A stretch of DNA of 64,000 nt, taken from an uncultured Allomuricauda sp. (GTDB taxonomy: Bacteria > Bacteroidota > Bacteroidia > Flavobacteriales > Flavobacteriaceae). Position 1 is the stretch's first letter, and every line of letters starts with the position of its first letter. The notes under the pieces were generated by a model. It was not told the DNA's origin. It was given only the letters and a program-made list of their open reading frames with translations, and ran no database searches. The DNA is taken from positions 1-64,000 of the forward strand of contig NZ_CANMOO010000002.1 in the NCBI RefSeq assembly GCF_947499585.1, written 5' to 3'. A program made the translations under genes and the position numbers. Positions 37,011 to 45,571 of this stretch are shown piece after piece.

Positions 37011-37427
37011 ATGATAAAAACCGTGTTCAATACCTATACTCCTGAAGGCTTTAGCAACGTAAACTCATATTTGTTCGTAGCAGATCCAGAGGCTTTAATT
37101 AACTTTCTACAAAAAGCGTTTTACGCTGAAGAAATAAATAGATCCATCAACGAAACAAATGGTGACATTGGCAATGTTATTCTCAAAATTGGGAATAGTT
37201 GTATTATGATCAGCCAGGCAAGAGGTCAGTTTGAGGGAATGCGAACTGCTTTCTATTTATATGTAGAAGATGTGGACACCATCTATCAAAACGCATTGGC
37301 CCAAGGTGCAGAGGTAGTATTTGAACCAGCGGATATGCCGTATGAAGATCGTCAAGGGGGAATTGTTGATCCTGCGGGCAACTACTGGTGGATATCCAAA
37401 CGTCTGGTAGAAAAAGGATATCACTAA
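37011..37427 (+). CDS. VOC-family (glyoxalase-like) protein
   Basis: A 138-residue cytoplasmic protein starting at the ATG at 37011 (MIKTVFNTYTPEGF); the longer frame from 36978 uses a poor start. The two beta-alpha-beta-beta-beta modules of the vicinal oxygen chelate fold are visible: VNSYLFVADPEALINFLQKAF and YLYVEDVDTIYQNALAQGAEV, with DRQGGIVDPAGNYWWISKRL at the end. Metal ligands are only partly conserved, so a binding protein (PhnB-like) is as likely as an enzyme. Divergent from an AraC gene. Confidence 0.82.
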   Translation: MIKTVFNTYTPEGFSNVNSYLFVADPEALINFLQKAFYAEEINRSINETNGDIGNVILKIGNSCIMISQARGQFEGMRTAFYLYVEDVDTIYQNALAQGAEVVFEPADMPYEDRQGGIVDPAGNYWWISKRLVEKGYH

Positions 37428-37522
37428 AATTCTTAAAGCATTTATAGCACTAATAATCAATTAGTTAAAATTTATACTGCATATTTTAGCCTTACCCAAG
37501 GCTAGTACTTCAAAAAATATAA

Positions 37523-37545
37523 TATATTTGTAGACGACTGGTCTA
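37523..37545 (+). promoter_or_regulatory. Promoter and operator of the TetR gene
   Basis: An exact -7 box TATATTTG (37523-37530) is directly followed by TAGAC-GACTG-GTCTA (37531-37545), a 5-bp-arm version of the operator found in front of the next gene. It covers the transcription start, as expected for autorepression. Confidence 0.7.
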
Positions 37546-37551
37546 ATATAA

Positions 37552-38136
37552 ATGGAAACTAATAAGGAAGCTACATTAAACAGAATACTCCAAGTTGGGG
37601 GAGAATTAATCATTCAAAAAGGGTTCAACAATGTTGGTCTAAATGAAATACTGGGAGCATGTGAAATCCCAAAAGGTTCTTTCTATTACTATTTTAAAAA
37701 CAAGGAGGATTTTGGTCTACAAGTCATCAAACACTATGGGGATACCTCCATTAAACTCCTATCTTCTTACTTACAGGATAAAACCAAGAATCCTAAAGAA
37801 CGCTTAATGTCTTTTTTTAAAGACATTAGATTGGTTTATATTCAAAAAGATTTTACAGAAGGCTGTTTATTAGGTAATTGCAGTGTAGAGTTGAGTGATT
37901 TAAAAGTCAGCTACGCCCATAAAGTCGCTCATGAATTTGACCGATGGGAAGTACTTTTTGAAGCATGTATTGCAGAAGGTCAAGCAGATGGCAGTATAGG
38001 TGATAGCACCGATTCCAAAAAATTGGCAGCCTATATATTAAACAACTGGGAAGGGGCTATCCTTAGAATGAAGTCCAGAAAGGACGATAAACCCTTATCC
38101 CTTTTCATAGAATTTACAGATAATTTGTTAACCTAA
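37552..38136 (+). CDS. TetR/AcrR-family repressor
   Basis: A 194-residue repressor. The N-terminal helix-turn-helix (about 8-55; NRILQVGGELIIQKGFNNVG, ILGACEIPKGSFYYYFKNKEDF) is typical of the family; the C-terminal domain has the TetR_C CEGCLLGNCS-like segment FTEGCLLGNCSVEL. Palindromes of the same core (TAGAC-N5-GTCTA) lie in front of its own gene and of the SDR gene 48 nt downstream. It probably represses both and releases on binding a substrate of the SDR. Confidence 0.9.
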   Translation: METNKEATLNRILQVGGELIIQKGFNNVGLNEILGACEIPKGSFYYYFKNKEDFGLQVIKHYGDTSIKLLSSYLQDKTKNPKERLMSFFKDIRLVYIQKDFTEGCLLGNCSVELSDLKVSYAHKVAHEFDRWEVLFEACIAEGQADGSIGDSTDSKKLAAYILNNWEGAILRMKSRKDDKPLSLFIEFTDNLLT

Positions 38137-38150
38137 TTTTTTTATTCAAT

Positions 38151-38171
38151 TAGTAGACGACTAGTCTACTA
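38151..38171 (+). promoter_or_regulatory. TetR operator in front of the SDR gene
   Basis: TAGTAGAC-GACTA-GTCTACTA: perfect 8-bp arms with a 5-bp spacer, 13 nt before the SDR ATG. It shares the core and spacer start with the operator at 37531. Confidence 0.8.
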
Positions 38172-38184
38172 TCAACTATTTATT

Positions 38185-39069
38185 ATGAAAAATATTTTAA
38201 TTACAGGTAGTAGTAGTGGGTTTGGTTATTTAACCGCATTAAGTGCAGCAAAAGAAGGCCATAAAGTATGGGCGACCATGAGAAACGTAGATGGTAAAAA
38301 TGCAGAAAAGAAAAGGACATTGGAAAAATTTGCAATGGATGAAAACCTTCAACTAAAAGTACTGGAGTTGGATGTAACCGATTCAACATCCGTTGAACAT
38401 GCTATTAACACAATTGTTGCAGAGGATGGAACTATTGATGTATTAGTAAACAATGCAGGGATAATGTTCGTTGGTATCACGGAAGCCTATAGCTTAGAGC
38501 AAGTAAAGCAACAGTTCGATGTTAATTTCTTTGGTATTGCCAGAATGGTAAAAGCGGTAACGCCGTATATGCGAAAAGCTGGAGATGGCCTCATCATAAA
38601 TACCACTTCATTGGCAGGTCGTTTGGCATTTCCATACTTCGGAATATACTGCGCCAGCAAGCATGCAGTGGAAGCCTACTCACAAGCATTACGTTATGAG
38701 CTGGCCCCATTTGGAGTGGAGGTGAGTATTGTTGAACCAGGACCATTTGGAACCAATCTCTTATTCACTGGTCCTGAAGAAGCGGACAAAGCTACATTTG
38801 AAGAATACGGAGACTTTAAAGAGGTTCCCCATGCAATGCTGAAAAATTTTGAAGATTTCTTTGATAGTGAAGATGCCCTTGATCCTCAACTGGTAGCGGA
38901 CGATACCTTAGATCTTATTAGAATGGAAAAAGGAACCCGTCCAATACGAACAGTCTCGGGCATTGATTATGGAACAGTGGAATATAACGCAAAAACCCAA
39001 CCCATTCAGGATTCTTTAGTAAAAGAAACATTACAAATGGAACACTTGCTTACAGTTGCCCAAAACTAA
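38185..39069 (+). CDS. SDR-family oxidoreductase, TetR-controlled
   Basis: A 294-residue classical SDR: TGSSSGFGYLTALSA (cofactor), VNNAGIMFVG, NTTSLAGRLAF (catalytic Ser region) and YCASKHAVEAYSQAL (Tyr-x3-Lys). The extension of about 45 residues after the core resembles SDRs acting on bulky or hydrophobic carbonyls. A perfect operator precedes it, so expression is presumably induced by a small molecule sensed by the upstream TetR. Two hairpins follow as terminators. Confidence 0.9.
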   Translation: MKNILITGSSSGFGYLTALSAAKEGHKVWATMRNVDGKNAEKKRTLEKFAMDENLQLKVLELDVTDSTSVEHAINTIVAEDGTIDVLVNNAGIMFVGITEAYSLEQVKQQFDVNFFGIARMVKAVTPYMRKAGDGLIINTTSLAGRLAFPYFGIYCASKHAVEAYSQALRYELAPFGVEVSIVEPGPFGTNLLFTGPEEADKATFEEYGDFKEVPHAMLKNFEDFFDSEDALDPQLVADDTLDLIRMEKGTRPIRTVSGIDYGTVEYNAKTQPIQDSLVKETLQMEHLLTVAQN

Positions 39070-39093
39070 AAGTATAACCTTGATCTTTACAAA

Positions 39094-39167
39094 AACATTC
39101 TAATGTGATAGTGAGAATGTTCTTTTGGTTTGTGTTTGAAGTGGGGCGTGAAGCCCCGCTTTTATTT
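39094..39167 (+). terminator. Tandem terminators after the SDR gene
   Basis: First hairpin AACATTCT-N12-AGAATGTT (39094-39121) followed by CTTTTGG; second AAGTGGGGC-GTGAA-GCCCCGCTT (39139-39161, one G-T pair) followed by TTATTT. Confidence 0.75.
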
Positions 39168-39193
39168 AAATTTATCAATACTCTCAAACACCC

Positions 39194-40048
39194 ATGATAA
39201 TTGACTACAAACGAATAGATCTTTTTGGTAAAATGCTTTTTGAAAAAGCAATTATAAAACCACCCTTAAAAAAACCGAATCCTATGAATAACGAAGCTTG
39301 TTTTCTTCATATTCGTGAAGGGGCCTACGATTCTATTTCGGAAAATGAGTTTTTGAATGTATTTAAACGTCAGTCTGTTTTAATGAAGTGCGGTAACTTT
39401 CTTGGAAAGATGCTTCCAGATAAGCAAACCGGTCTTTATGAGGCTATCGCAGTTCACTTTCATCCTGAAGTACTAGGAAGAATTTACACCAACGACCTTC
39501 CAAAATTTTTGATGGATAAGAAAAATAAAATCCCCTTTTCTAATATGGCGTTGGTAAAAGCCTCCATTCCTGTGGAAAAATACGTGGAAGATGTGCTGTT
39601 CTATTTTGAAAACCCCCATTTGGCCAATGAAGAAATCCTAACCTTGAAAGTCAAAGAGATTATTCTGTTGCTCATGCAGACTCAAAATGCACCTAATGTC
39701 CTTCAGATTCTGGATAATCTTTTTACCGAAAGTACTGTTGACTTCAAAACTATTGTGGAATCACATCTCTTTTCTGAAATTTCTTTGACAGAGCTGGCGC
39801 AACTAACCAATAAAAGCCTTTCTTCCTTTAAGCGAAAATTCAAAAGTACCTATCATACCACCCCATTGCAATACATTCATACCCGGCGACTACTAAAATC
39901 TAAAGAGCTTTTGGCCATATCAGAACAATCTATTGGAGACATTGCCTTTCAATGCGGTTTTAAGACCATCAACCATTTCTCCAAAAAATTTAAGGAAAGT
40001 ACCGGGATTTCACCTTCTACATACAGAATGAACCTCTTAAGTAAATAG
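39194..40048 (+). CDS. AraC-family transcription regulator
   Basis: A 284-residue regulator with an ExsA-like N-terminal domain (NEACFLHIREGAYDSI) and C-terminal helix-turn-helices (SLTELAQLTNKSLSSFKRKF; IGDIAFQCGFKTINHFSKKF) ending GISPSTYRMN. It precedes the DUF1330-like gene by 82 nt on the same strand and may control it. No operator is obvious. Confidence 0.88.
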   Translation: MIIDYKRIDLFGKMLFEKAIIKPPLKKPNPMNNEACFLHIREGAYDSISENEFLNVFKRQSVLMKCGNFLGKMLPDKQTGLYEAIAVHFHPEVLGRIYTNDLPKFLMDKKNKIPFSNMALVKASIPVEKYVEDVLFYFENPHLANEEILTLKVKEIILLLMQTQNAPNVLQILDNLFTESTVDFKTIVESHLFSEISLTELAQLTNKSLSSFKRKFKSTYHTTPLQYIHTRRLLKSKELLAISEQSIGDIAFQCGFKTINHFSKKFKESTGISPSTYRMNLLSK

Positions 40049-40130
40049 TTGACCCTCCCATAAAAACCTTTGTGCTTCTATAGAAAGATCTTTGGGCTAT
40101 TGTATAACAATCAATAAACAAAGTGATATC

Positions 40131-40889
40131 ATGAAAAAAGTACTCGCCCTAAGTTTAATGCTGACAGGCCTAGCGCTGTTTAGCGGATTTATTATTTCTA
40201 AAAAACTAAAAACAAAACCTGTGGAAGAAATTGTAGCTAAAGACGAACAAATCATCAATACCGCGTTCTTTTATTTGAAAAAGGGCAAAGAAAAAGACTT
40301 TGAAAAACTAAGAAGTCGTGGCAATGTTTTGTTGGAAAAATATGGTGCCAAAATTGAACGAGTCATTAAACCGAAGATGCTGGCGGCCGGAGAACTGGAG
40401 TTGCCAGATGAAATCCACTTTGCTGTTTACCCGAACAAAGCAGCCAAAGAAGCTTTTGACAAAGATCCAGAATTCATAGAATTAAAACAAGAATACATAG
40501 CAACATCTGTAGAGAAAATGTTTGGTTTTGCTACTAAAAAAGACCCCGACTTTAAATTCTTTAGGGAAATTGGTGATGCAACCAAAACTTATGGTGTTGC
40601 ATTGATCTTTTACAAAAAAGGAAAGCAATACCAGGAGCAGTTCGCCGAATATCACAATGCTGCTTGTGAAATCATCCCTGAATTCGGAACCCATTTTGAG
40701 CGCTTCTTAATTCCGTTTGCATCTGCCAACGACCTTCAAGAACAACCAGATGAAATTCATAGATTCTATTTTGATAGCCAGGAGGGAATGCAAAATATGG
40801 TAAAGGATCCAAGAATGCAGGCACTTTTCCCAAAACGGGACGCCAGTTTAAGAAATCTAGTGTTTTTAGTTGGGGAAGCTATTCAATAA
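40131..40889 (+). CDS. Duplicated DUF1330-like alpha/beta-barrel protein
   Basis: A 252-residue protein with an N-terminal membrane anchor (MKKVLALSLMLTGLALFSGF). Two similar halves follow: IINTAFFYLKKGKEKDFEKL...DEIHFAVYPNKAAKEAFDKD and GVALIFYKKGKQYQEQFAEY...DEIHRFYFDSQEGMQNMVKD. Each resembles a DUF1330/ABM-type ferredoxin-like barrel, so the gene arose by internal duplication. Such barrels bind or oxidise small molecules. I chose the ATG at 40131; the longer frame has no signal-like start. A perfect terminator follows. Confidence 0.7.
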   Translation: MKKVLALSLMLTGLALFSGFIISKKLKTKPVEEIVAKDEQIINTAFFYLKKGKEKDFEKLRSRGNVLLEKYGAKIERVIKPKMLAAGELELPDEIHFAVYPNKAAKEAFDKDPEFIELKQEYIATSVEKMFGFATKKDPDFKFFREIGDATKTYGVALIFYKKGKQYQEQFAEYHNAACEIIPEFGTHFERFLIPFASANDLQEQPDEIHRFYFDSQEGMQNMVKDPRMQALFPKRDASLRNLVFLVGEAIQ

Positions 40890-40904
40890 GAAAACTATAA
40901 AATT

Positions 40905-40932
40905 AAAAGCGAGGCCTTGGCCTCGCTTTTTT
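40905..40932. terminator. Terminator between the DUF1330-like and DUF6607 genes
   Basis: AAAAGCGAGGCC-TT-GGCCTCGCTTTT, near-perfect palindrome with T-tracts both ways, between convergent genes. Confidence 0.9.
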
Positions 40933-40993
40933 ATTCCTGCATAAATAGATCAAACCAATATTGAGTGGTTTTTCACAAACCAAACCACTAATG

Positions 40994-41902
40994 CTATTTC
41001 GCAATAAAGGTTTCTATTATTTTATCAATGTTATCTTCACTTTTCACAAATTCTTTGGCGAACAAGTGGGCATATAAAGGTTTGTCATCGACCTTTGCAT
41101 TTAAATGAAGATTAGACTTGCGAGCAAACACAGCATCCCATTTTGCTCTTACCAAAGCCCAATCCTGATGATTTTCTTTCCACCAGTTTTGCGCAGCCAA
41201 ACAACGGGTATCGTCAACCTTTTTATAAGTATTCAAACCCTTTTCCTGAGCTAATACGATATCTTCTTGCCCCTCTTTGCGTATCACCTTATTGTTATCC
41301 TGATCATGAATCCATCCTTCATTGGTGATAGCATGTTTATTGGTACGTACGGTTACATTGTAGTCACTTCGCTTGGTATATTCCCTTCTGGGTAATGGTG
41401 CATCGGTCGTGTTCTCCCATGAACTTTTACCATCCACGTGTACCCAAGTAGCTGAACCTTCATAACGGGGGCTATCATCCACCTGAAATACCTTCTGGCT
41501 CCACTGTCCTTTCACTTCTTCTCTGGGTAATTGCACATACTTCCATTTGTTATTTACATCATACGTGTACAAATCTGTATTCTCATATAACCAATCTTGT
41601 CTCCAATGCTTAATTACATGTGGACTATCTGGTTTTCCAACAATAAGTAAGTGCTGCATCACAATTTTGTCAGCAGTGTCATCCACTAATTGTACCCATT
41701 CAAGACCTTTATCATGTTTAACCTTTGAGGGTACATAAGCGGTATCTTTTGAATATTCAAAAGTCTCTGCAAAGTCAAAGCTGACTTCATAACAGCCACA
41801 CATGTCCTTGATGGTTTTTTTGTCCTGTTCTTTCTTGTTTTGAGCCATTGCGGCAAATACAAACGCTAAGCTAAAGACGCTAAAAATCGCTACTCTTTTC
41901 AT
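40994..41902 (-). CDS. DUF6607-family secreted protein
   Basis: A 302-residue protein with a signal peptide (1-20, ending AMAQ). The N-terminus of the mature protein (DMCGCYEVSFDFAETF) and RQDWLYENTDLYTYDVNN are the family pattern. It is rich in Trp and His, with conserved-looking EGWIHDQDNNKV and NWWKENHQDW. I recall this family beside haem TonB receptors in Flavobacteriia; here it is divergent from such a receptor with 104 nt between them. A role in haem or iron handling is inferred from context only. Confidence 0.78.
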   Translation of the reverse strand: MKRVAIFSVFSLAFVFAAMAQNKKEQDKKTIKDMCGCYEVSFDFAETFEYSKDTAYVPSKVKHDKGLEWVQLVDDTADKIVMQHLLIVGKPDSPHVIKHWRQDWLYENTDLYTYDVNNKWKYVQLPREEVKGQWSQKVFQVDDSPRYEGSATWVHVDGKSSWENTTDAPLPRREYTKRSDYNVTVRTNKHAITNEGWIHDQDNNKVIRKEGQEDIVLAQEKGLNTYKKVDDTRCLAAQNWWKENHQDWALVRAKWDAVFARKSNLHLNAKVDDKPLYAHLFAKEFVKSEDNIDKIIETFIAK

Positions 41903-41957
41903 TTTAAATGTATTGTTTTTTGGATTCGAAAAAAAATTAAAAAATTATACTATTCTT

Positions 41958-42016
41958 ATTTAGATTAATTTAAAATAAATATATATTTGTCGCAAATCTA
42001 ATTAGAATGAGTCTAA
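41958..42016. promoter_or_regulatory. Promoter with candidate iron-responsive boxes
   Basis: An exact -7 box TATATTTG (41982-41989) is flanked by an imperfect 19-bp palindrome ATTTAGATT-A-ATTTAAAAT (41958-41976) and by TCTAATTAGA (41997-42006) with TTAGA-ATGAG-TCTAA (42002-42016) spanning the start codon. The TTTAGA/TCTAAA halves are similar to what I would expect for a Fur-type box in this phylum; the identification is inferred. Confidence 0.45.
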
Positions 42017-44112
42017 ATAAAAATAATATTCTCTTTTATTTTTTACTTTTTTTCTGCGCTTTAAGTGTCGCTCAAGAACAGGTTGAAAACGAGAAAGACT
42101 CCATTTTCATTGAAAATTTGGATGAAGTAATAGTGACCGCAACACGTACTGTACGCCAATTATCTTCTCTTCCTTTACCCGTAACCTTAATTTCTAAAAA
42201 ACAGTTACAACAAACGGGAGTAACTCGATTAAACGAGATATTGAATGAACAAACTGGAATTATTATGACCCCAGATGCAACTATTGGAGGTGGAGAAGGT
42301 GTCCAGATTCAAGGAATAGCATCTGACTATATTTTGGTTCTTATTGATGGGGTTCCTGTGGTGGGACGTAGTTCTGGGAATTTGGATTTAAGTCGTTTTG
42401 CTATTGGTAACATTAAACAAATAGAAGTTGTCAAAGGCCCATCATCCAGCCTTTTCGGTTCAGAAGCCCTGGGCGGTGTCATCAATATCATCACAGAGAA
42501 ACCTACTTCTGAAAATATTAGTGGACAGGTTTCGCACCGAGCCGCAACCTTTAACAATCAAAATACCAACCTCAGCCTCAATCAACGCACCAAAAAAATA
42601 GGTTATTCCATTTTTGCTGACCGATTAAGTACAGATGGTTATGACCTCGCCCCTACCCAAGATGGACAAACCGTTAATCCTTTTTTCAACTATACTTTTA
42701 ACGGCCGTCTCTTTTTTGATATCGCTAAGAATATAGATGTTTTCGCATCGGGCAGATATTTCTATCAAGAATTTGATATACAACCCAGCACTAGTGAAGA
42801 AAAAGATGCAAATGCCCAGTTGCGGGTAAATCACAATGCTTCAAAAAAAACCAATCTACAATATGAGTTTTACTATACCAACTATATTACCGATGAACAG
42901 GTTGTTGACCCTATTGATAATGAACTTCTTATTGCCAACGATTTTGACCAAAAACTCTTTAGGCCAGAAATACGGTTCAATCACTCTTTTAGCCTCAACA
43001 ACACACTAACCATTGGAGGTGGTTATAATTTTGAAACCCTAGACCGTTCTCTTTTTGCTGAAACGGTCACTTTTAATTCTCAATATATTTTTATCCAGTA
43101 TGATTTTAAACCTATTGAAAAACTAAATATCATCACTGGGGCACGTTTTGATAATCACAGTGAGTATAACTCCCAACTAAGTCCAAAAGTCTCTGCCAAA
43201 TATGATATTACCCCTTCTTTTTCTATAAAAGGATCCGTGGGAAGCGGTTTCAAAGCCCCTGATTTCCGTCAGCTATATCTCGATTTTACCAACGCCGCAG
43301 GCGGCGGATATTCTGTTTTTGGAAAGGAGGTTGAAGCTGCTGGTATTCAACGCCTTCAAGACAATGATGAAATTGCCACACTGCAAGTGGATCCTTCGCA
43401 ATTAGGTGAACGTTTGGATGCTGAAAGTTCCGTCGGCTATAATTTTGGGGTTGCCTATAAAGAAGGAAAAATATCGTCCGAACTCAACTTCTTTAGAAAC
43501 GACTTTAAAAACTTAATCGATACCAGGATTTTGGCTGCAAAAACAAATGGTCAAAATGTATTTGGATATGTTAACCGCGAGAGCGTGTACACCCAAGGGC
43601 TTGAGTTAGATCTGAAGTATAAACTTTTTAAAACGCTTAATCTATCTGCTGGGTATCAGCTCTTGTTTGCTTTCGACAAAGACAAAGAAGATGCGTTGGA
43701 TAATGGTGAGGTCTTTGCTCGAGACCCAGAAACTCTGGAAACCATTCGCTTGTCCAAATCAGATTATTTTGGATTGGAAAACCGTTCACGACACACCCTA
43801 AACTTTAAGGCCTTTTATGACATCCCAAAATGGAGCGCAAACGCCAATCTTAGAGCTACATACCGTAGTCGGTTTGGTTTAACAGATCGTAACGGAAACG
43901 ATCTCTTGGATGATTTTGACAACAGCTTTGTTGGCGGTTATGCCTTGGTCAACCTAACATTTGGAAAAACTTTTCTTGAACATTACAGTCTGCAACTGGG
44001 GGCGAACAACCTTTTGGATTTTAAAGGGAATAGCCCCCTTGCAGCACAAGATAACGATGTGCTTATAAACCCAGGAATACTGGTATTCGCAAAACTTAAT
44101 ATTCAATTTTAA
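42007..44112 (+). CDS. TonB-dependent receptor, probably for haem
   Basis: A 701-residue outer-membrane receptor: signal peptide (1-22, ending SVAQ), TonB box and plug (about 35-165; DEVIVTATRTVRQLSSLPLPV, GVQIQGIASDYILVLIDGVP, IEVVKGPSSSLFGSEALGGV) and a 22-strand barrel ending LVFAKLNIQF. The barrel has GSGFKAPDFRQLYLDF, in the position of the FRAP box of haem receptors. It is not of the SusC/STN type. It leads an operon with an HmuY-like lipoprotein (13 nt) and a DoxX-like protein (1 nt). Haem is the best guess from context. Confidence 0.85.
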   Translation: MSLNKNNILFYFLLFFCALSVAQEQVENEKDSIFIENLDEVIVTATRTVRQLSSLPLPVTLISKKQLQQTGVTRLNEILNEQTGIIMTPDATIGGGEGVQIQGIASDYILVLIDGVPVVGRSSGNLDLSRFAIGNIKQIEVVKGPSSSLFGSEALGGVINIITEKPTSENISGQVSHRAATFNNQNTNLSLNQRTKKIGYSIFADRLSTDGYDLAPTQDGQTVNPFFNYTFNGRLFFDIAKNIDVFASGRYFYQEFDIQPSTSEEKDANAQLRVNHNASKKTNLQYEFYYTNYITDEQVVDPIDNELLIANDFDQKLFRPEIRFNHSFSLNNTLTIGGGYNFETLDRSLFAETVTFNSQYIFIQYDFKPIEKLNIITGARFDNHSEYNSQLSPKVSAKYDITPSFSIKGSVGSGFKAPDFRQLYLDFTNAAGGGYSVFGKEVEAAGIQRLQDNDEIATLQVDPSQLGERLDAESSVGYNFGVAYKEGKISSELNFFRNDFKNLIDTRILAAKTNGQNVFGYVNRESVYTQGLELDLKYKLFKTLNLSAGYQLLFAFDKDKEDALDNGEVFARDPETLETIRLSKSDYFGLENRSRHTLNFKAFYDIPKWSANANLRATYRSRFGLTDRNGNDLLDDFDNSFVGGYALVNLTFGKTFLEHYSLQLGANNLLDFKGNSPLAAQDNDVLINPGILVFAKLNIQF

Positions 44113-44125
44113 ATTTTAGATCATT

Positions 44126-45013
44126 ATGAAAACCACTTTAAAACTTTTTAGCTTAATATTTATGCTTGTGGCCTTTGTAGGTTGCAGCGACGATGATGGT
44201 GAAGTTCCTCTGACCGAGTTCACCGTTACCGCTATAACTCCGGCCTCTGGTGCCGTTGGAACAGAGATTACCATTACTGGTTCAGATTTCCCTACAGATG
44301 CAACTGCAATCAATTTAACCTTTGGAGGCGTTGCAGCCACTATTTCATCTGCAACTAGCACCCAAATTGTGACCGAAGTTCCTACAGGAGCTACTAGTGG
44401 AGAAGTTAGCATTGTTGCCAACGGTTTTACCAAATCCGCTCCTACTTCATTCAATGTATTATCAGATTTGGTTGTGGAAGCCATGAGCAATCTAGAAGCA
44501 CCTCAAACAGGTGGACAAGGGCAGCCCGTTGGTGGACCCTTTGCAAAATTTAGCTTTGAAACCGGTCAAGTAACTGACAGTGAAACCGATTGGGATATTG
44601 CTTTCCGAGGTTTGACCATTATAGTTAACGGGGGCGCAGAGACTGGAACCAGTGATGAGCCCGTACGGAATGGAAATGCCGGTATAGCCATAGAAAGTGG
44701 AACTTTTGCTGATGTGAATAGTGCCGATGGGCTGACTTTTGTTCAAGATGCGGATGGTGCCCTTGCAGTACCCTCAGGTAGTGACAATGGTTGGTACAAC
44801 TACAATCCCGCCACTTTTACTGTCACTCCCGTTCCTGGTAGAATACTGGTTGTGCGCACACATGATGATAAATATGCCAAAATTGAAATCTTAAGCTATT
44901 ATAAGGATGCTCCTACTGAAATTACTCCTACAATATCTATGAATGATTTCAGGTATTTTACGTTCAACTATATCTACAACCCTAACGAGGGAGAAACTTC
45001 TTTAGCAGAATAA
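44126..45013 (+). CDS. HmuY-family haem-binding lipoprotein with IPT/TIG domain
   Basis: A 295-residue surface lipoprotein (Cys20 in FVGCSDDDGE). Residues about 30-115 are an IPT/TIG Ig-like domain (VTAITPASGAVGTEITITG), and 120-285 match the HmuY fold (FAKFSFETGQVTDSETDWDIAFRG; GRILVVRTHDDKYAKIEIL). HmuY-type hemophores capture haem and hand it to the TonB receptor. The TIG domain is an unusual spacer that may lift it from the surface. Second gene of the receptor operon. Confidence 0.82.
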   Translation: MKTTLKLFSLIFMLVAFVGCSDDDGEVPLTEFTVTAITPASGAVGTEITITGSDFPTDATAINLTFGGVAATISSATSTQIVTEVPTGATSGEVSIVANGFTKSAPTSFNVLSDLVVEAMSNLEAPQTGGQGQPVGGPFAKFSFETGQVTDSETDWDIAFRGLTIIVNGGAETGTSDEPVRNGNAGIAIESGTFADVNSADGLTFVQDADGALAVPSGSDNGWYNYNPATFTVTPVPGRILVVRTHDDKYAKIEILSYYKDAPTEITPTISMNDFRYFTFNYIYNPNEGETSLAE

Positions 45014-45014
45014 G

Positions 45015-45461
45015 ATGAAAGGAATCAATATTTTATTTATTGTGCTACGACTCATTCTGGGTGGAATGATGGTTTATGGTGGAGTTCAGAAATTTCAAAA
45101 ACCGATTCCGTCACCAATAGAAGTTGTAGAAAAAGCTGAGAAATTTAAAGTCCCAGAAAAGGAAAGTACACTCCAAAAAATACTGTACATCAGTGGTGCA
45201 AAACAGACAGGGTATTTCTGGCAATTACTAGGTATTTGCGAGCTCTTTTTTGGTTTATTGGTACTCTTACAGGGAAGTAGTTTTGTAGGTGCAATTTTCT
45301 TATTGCCCATTACCTTGCATATCTTTTTGTTCCATCTGTTTTTAGAGTCGGATGAAATGGGAGAACTGCTACAAACCGGAGGTTTGTTTGCCATTAATAT
45401 TGCCTTAGTATTAAAAGAAAGAGCTAAATGGAAACATTTGCTTTGGATAAAACCGATTTAG
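45015..45461 (+). CDS. DoxX-like membrane protein
   Basis: A 148-residue protein with four helices and the family feature GMMVYGGVQKFQKP, followed by LLGICELFFGLLVLL. DoxX-like proteins occur in redox and thiol pathways with varied roles. It starts 1 nt after the HmuY stop, so it belongs to the haem operon; what it does there is unclear. A strong terminator follows. Confidence 0.8.
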   Translation: MKGINILFIVLRLILGGMMVYGGVQKFQKPIPSPIEVVEKAEKFKVPEKESTLQKILYISGAKQTGYFWQLLGICELFFGLLVLLQGSSFVGAIFLLPITLHIFLFHLFLESDEMGELLQTGGLFAINIALVLKERAKWKHLLWIKPI

Positions 45462-45490
45462 TTTGGTTAGGTTTCAGTTAGTTTGTTGTG

Positions 45491-45520
45491 AAAAGCGGGG
45501 CAATTGCCCCGCTTTTCTTT
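45491..45520 (+). terminator. Terminator of the haem operon
   Basis: AAAAGCGGGGCA-AT-TGCCCCGCTTTT, perfect stem followed by CTTTTTT. Confidence 0.92.
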
Positions 45521-45571
45521 TTTGATGATAAGGGATAAGGTAATTTATCCAAAAAGGATACCTTTAAAGCT

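Noticed and set aside
44116-44490. 124-residue minus-strand frame opposite the HmuY-like gene
   Set aside because: Low-complexity Val/Ala/Thr translation that mirrors the TIG domain on the other strand; no promoter or start support.
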